Below are positions 61,323-64,000 of a stretch of DNA of 64,000 nt, piece by piece. The DNA comes from Tyto alba. Lineage: Eukaryota > Chordata > Aves > Strigiformes > Tytonidae. The stretch covers positions 3,278,501 through 3,342,500 of the forward strand of contig NW_024881313.1 in NCBI RefSeq assembly GCF_018691265.1, in the 5' to 3' direction. The stretch's first letter is position 1. Every line of letters begins with the position of its first letter. A program made the translations under genes and the position numbers. The notes below the pieces were generated by a model, which was not told the DNA's origin, made no database searches, and worked only from the letters and a program-made list of their open reading frames with translations.

Positions 61323-64000
61323 CTAGAGCAAAAAATCCCAGGTGGGGTGGGGAGAGCTTGAGCAACAACTCATGCCAGGAATTTAAATGTACAATTAAAT
61401 ATGGACTGTAACTGATTAGCAGTATTTGAACAGAGTGTGTTGGTTTTAAACTCTTGAATGACCACGTGCATATTGTTTCTAAACCTTATATCTAACTACA
61501 TTGGTGCTTTAAAGAACTGTGTCCTGTTTAAAAGCATTTTAGCTTCATATATAGTTCTACTGATCTTCTTGCTTAGTCTCCCTTTACAACTAACTTCAGC
61601 ATTCACCTATAGATTATCGCACCACGTATCAAAACATCTTTGGGAAGATTCAAAAGCAGCTCACTAATTTGCAGTTTCTCCCTCCCTACTTGGTGATGGG
61701 GGATGTATTTAAAAGTAGTCCTCCCTAAAATTACTTAGACACTATACTCAGTAGTCAAGAAGAAATAGTGCTTTATCAATACAGAGAATTGCCAAAAGAA
61801 ATACGCTAGACACTACTTCTGAATTTATCTATCTTTCTATCAAGAAAATGCCTCTCCTGATGGATTATGGATTAACTCTATCCCAACTCCAAATATGTAA
61901 TTTAACAGACTAATTTGTCTCACACTGCAGCTTTTTTCAGCACTTATAAAAATGCTGAGCTCAATTCAGATATGCATTCCTCCTATATAATGCAGATAGG
62001 CAAGGCTAAAAATGCTTTCGTTTTAATAACAGTACTAACAATACAGCAAAAATCCATAAAAAATGCAGAAAATTTGCATTACTGAGCTTTTCTTAGAAAG
62101 AAATGATGAATTAGTCTGGAAGGTTGGGGCACTCCCTTCAATATGAGTTCCCCACGTAGCCTTTTGACTTCTCAAGTTGGGAAAACAACTTACCCAGAAC
62201 AAAGACTGACACGATCAATGGCTGTGCAATGCTTAACAACTACTGTAGAAATGCCTTGTTATTCAGAATTATTCTCACAATTTCAGAATTCCATATTTGT
62301 CACCACAATGTTACTAGCATCACTAAGGAACTAAATCTTGAATACCAGTGAAGTTGAAAGAACACGCAGGAGGGGTGCACTTAAAATGTATATTGATAGC
62401 CCACAGTCTTCAAGTTTAGTTACTGACTTTCAGATTGTATTTGCTCTTTGGTAACACTTATCCAAGAAAAAAAATGTTCCAAAACACTCAGTGCTTTTTA
62501 GTCTTTGTGATCCACAACTCCCTGAATTTTTCCAAAGCAAATACAGCCTGAAAGACACGTGCATGAACAGGCTTCTCTAGTTCCCATTAGGAGTTCAGCA
62601 GGAAAAAAAAGAAATCAACTTTAAACTAATCCCATTTTTATTCTTGTTACATTAAATGCAGTTTTGTACCTAAAAAAGAAAGCCTACGGCAAGTGAACTT
62701 AAAATATCACTTTTCTTAAATTCCAGAATCAAAAGGAGCTAATAAGCAATCCTCAACACTGCTTTTTTTGTCTAAACACCAACTGGTTTAGTATCTAACA
62801 ATGAACAAATCTAAGTGTGAGGAAAGCTAGTCAAAAAGCATTTAGTAAGTAGTATCTTAATTTAAGCCACTTGTTTGCTTCCATGAGCTCTACACACTAT
62901 TTGCAACACTGGTTTGCCAGCAACACAGTCTCGTGTAGGACTGTGAATCATAACCGTAGTGCACAAGACAGGCAGAAAATTTGTTTGCTCAACCAAGGAC
63001 CTTTAATATGCAATAACACTTGTAAGGGTCCAGGAGTAGCTTAGCTATTAATGCTGCTAAGCTCAACTGCACACCTTCCTGAGCTTTAATTTGCCAATGT
63101 GTCCATATATACATGCCTTCAAGGGTAAATTTAAGATACCTACAGCACAATAAAACCAGAATAAAGCTTTGGCATCTCTGTAAGCAGCTGTATTAAAGAT
63201 ACTCCATTTATATAAACAGTTTTGAGAAGTGACGTACAATAAACTACCCTTGCTATTCTCCATCTTGAGGAAAATATTTGGTACTGGGGGGTGTGGGGTG
63301 TGATTTGACAACACGTATCAAGAACAGGGGATCCCACTTTGTCCTGTGCAGCTCAGCTTTGCAAATGAAACACCAAGGTACACGTGAAGATATAAAGCAG
63401 GAGCAGGGGGAGGGAGAGGAGAGGTGGGAGGCCTCTCACAGTTAAGGAAGCCCCTGAGAATAAACATACTGCATTGCACTTCACTGACAAAACTATCTTT
63501 TCTATTTCTGTCATCCCTTCAGAGCCAAAACGCCTATTTAGGACAGGACTTGGTTCTAGTCAGCTGTTCGTCACTAAAGTTGTCAACTAAGATGTAATTA
63601 GAATTTATCATTACTAGTGATGGAAAAAGTTGGAGAGTTTCAGATCACAGGAGAGGATTGCTATGCATTAGAAAAACAGCCTTTTTTGCCTTCTAAGCCA
63701 AACACAGTAACATAAAAAATTAACAGGTAATGGGCTTCTACAAAATGTTTTATTATACACACATGGTTGGAGAATTCTCATTTTTCTGCCACAGCTTATC
63801 TTCTGGTGGTAAGAAACACTCAAGTACTAACCCGAATCCCTTCCTCGTTTAGATGCACAAAAAGTTTAGCACTGAACATCCAACTACACAATCCCATCCG
63901 GTCGAACCAGGGCCAACTAAAGTAATTTAATAACTAAAACTGTCCTCACCCTTGGTTGTGACTACTTCTAGTCCTACAGACGATGGCTGAGCACTTCCGT
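61323..64000. other. Upstream of the BTD start exon (intron 1, inferred)
   Basis: AT-rich sequence with no CpG-rich promoter-like stretch and no exon I recognise. Because the start exon has a splice acceptor, this is probably BTD intron 1, with the first exon and promoter outside the window. Confidence 0.5.

Overview
The window is nuclear DNA from a bird. It has long AT-rich introns, a chicken-repeat-1 (CR1) retroposon tail ending in ATTCTATG-type 8-mers (6400-6688), and a solitary endogenous-retrovirus LTR of about 1 kb of an avian type (52709-53718). There are no bacterial-style operons. The species cannot be named from the sequence.

Layout. Positions 1-45646 (+) hold the 3' 25 coding exons of ANKRD28, which encodes ankyrin-repeat regulatory subunit A of protein phosphatase 6. 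They give 989 residues plus the stop codon. If 64 residues lie upstream of the window, the protein has the 1053 residues I recall for human ANKRD28. All introns are GT-AG and all exon phases join without a break. The 3' UTR runs to about 47.41 kb. Positions 47.4-56.7 kb are intergenic and hold simple repeats, the solo LTR and some GC-rich unassigned sequence. Positions 56808-61322 (-) hold the three protein-coding exons of BTD (biotinidase), tail to tail with ANKRD28, which agrees with the ANKRD28-BTD neighbourhood on human 3p25. Positions 61323-64000 are BTD intron 1 or upstream sequence with nothing I can call.

The two genes are functionally unrelated. ANKRD28 is a cytoplasmic scaffold for PP6 and SAPS subunits. 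BTD is a secreted nitrilase-fold amidohydrolase that frees biotin from biocytin. They are linked by conserved synteny only.

Best second looks. (1) The BTD reading frame stops early just beyond a 5-A run (on the coding strand), yet a conserved 20-residue C-terminus lies intact one base out of frame directly downstream. This is either a real frameshift or a one-base sequence error. (2) A diverged, frame-preserving copy of the ANKRD28 exon at 17450-17528 lies 1 kb upstream of it, at 16439-16493. Its splice phase would allow only mutually exclusive use. (3) A symmetric 27-nt microexon in ANKRD28. (4) A 23-nt near-perfect palindrome in the ANKRD28 3' UTR. (5) BTD has two start codons, and the second has the better context. 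I saw no clear sign of a wholly new multi-gene system.
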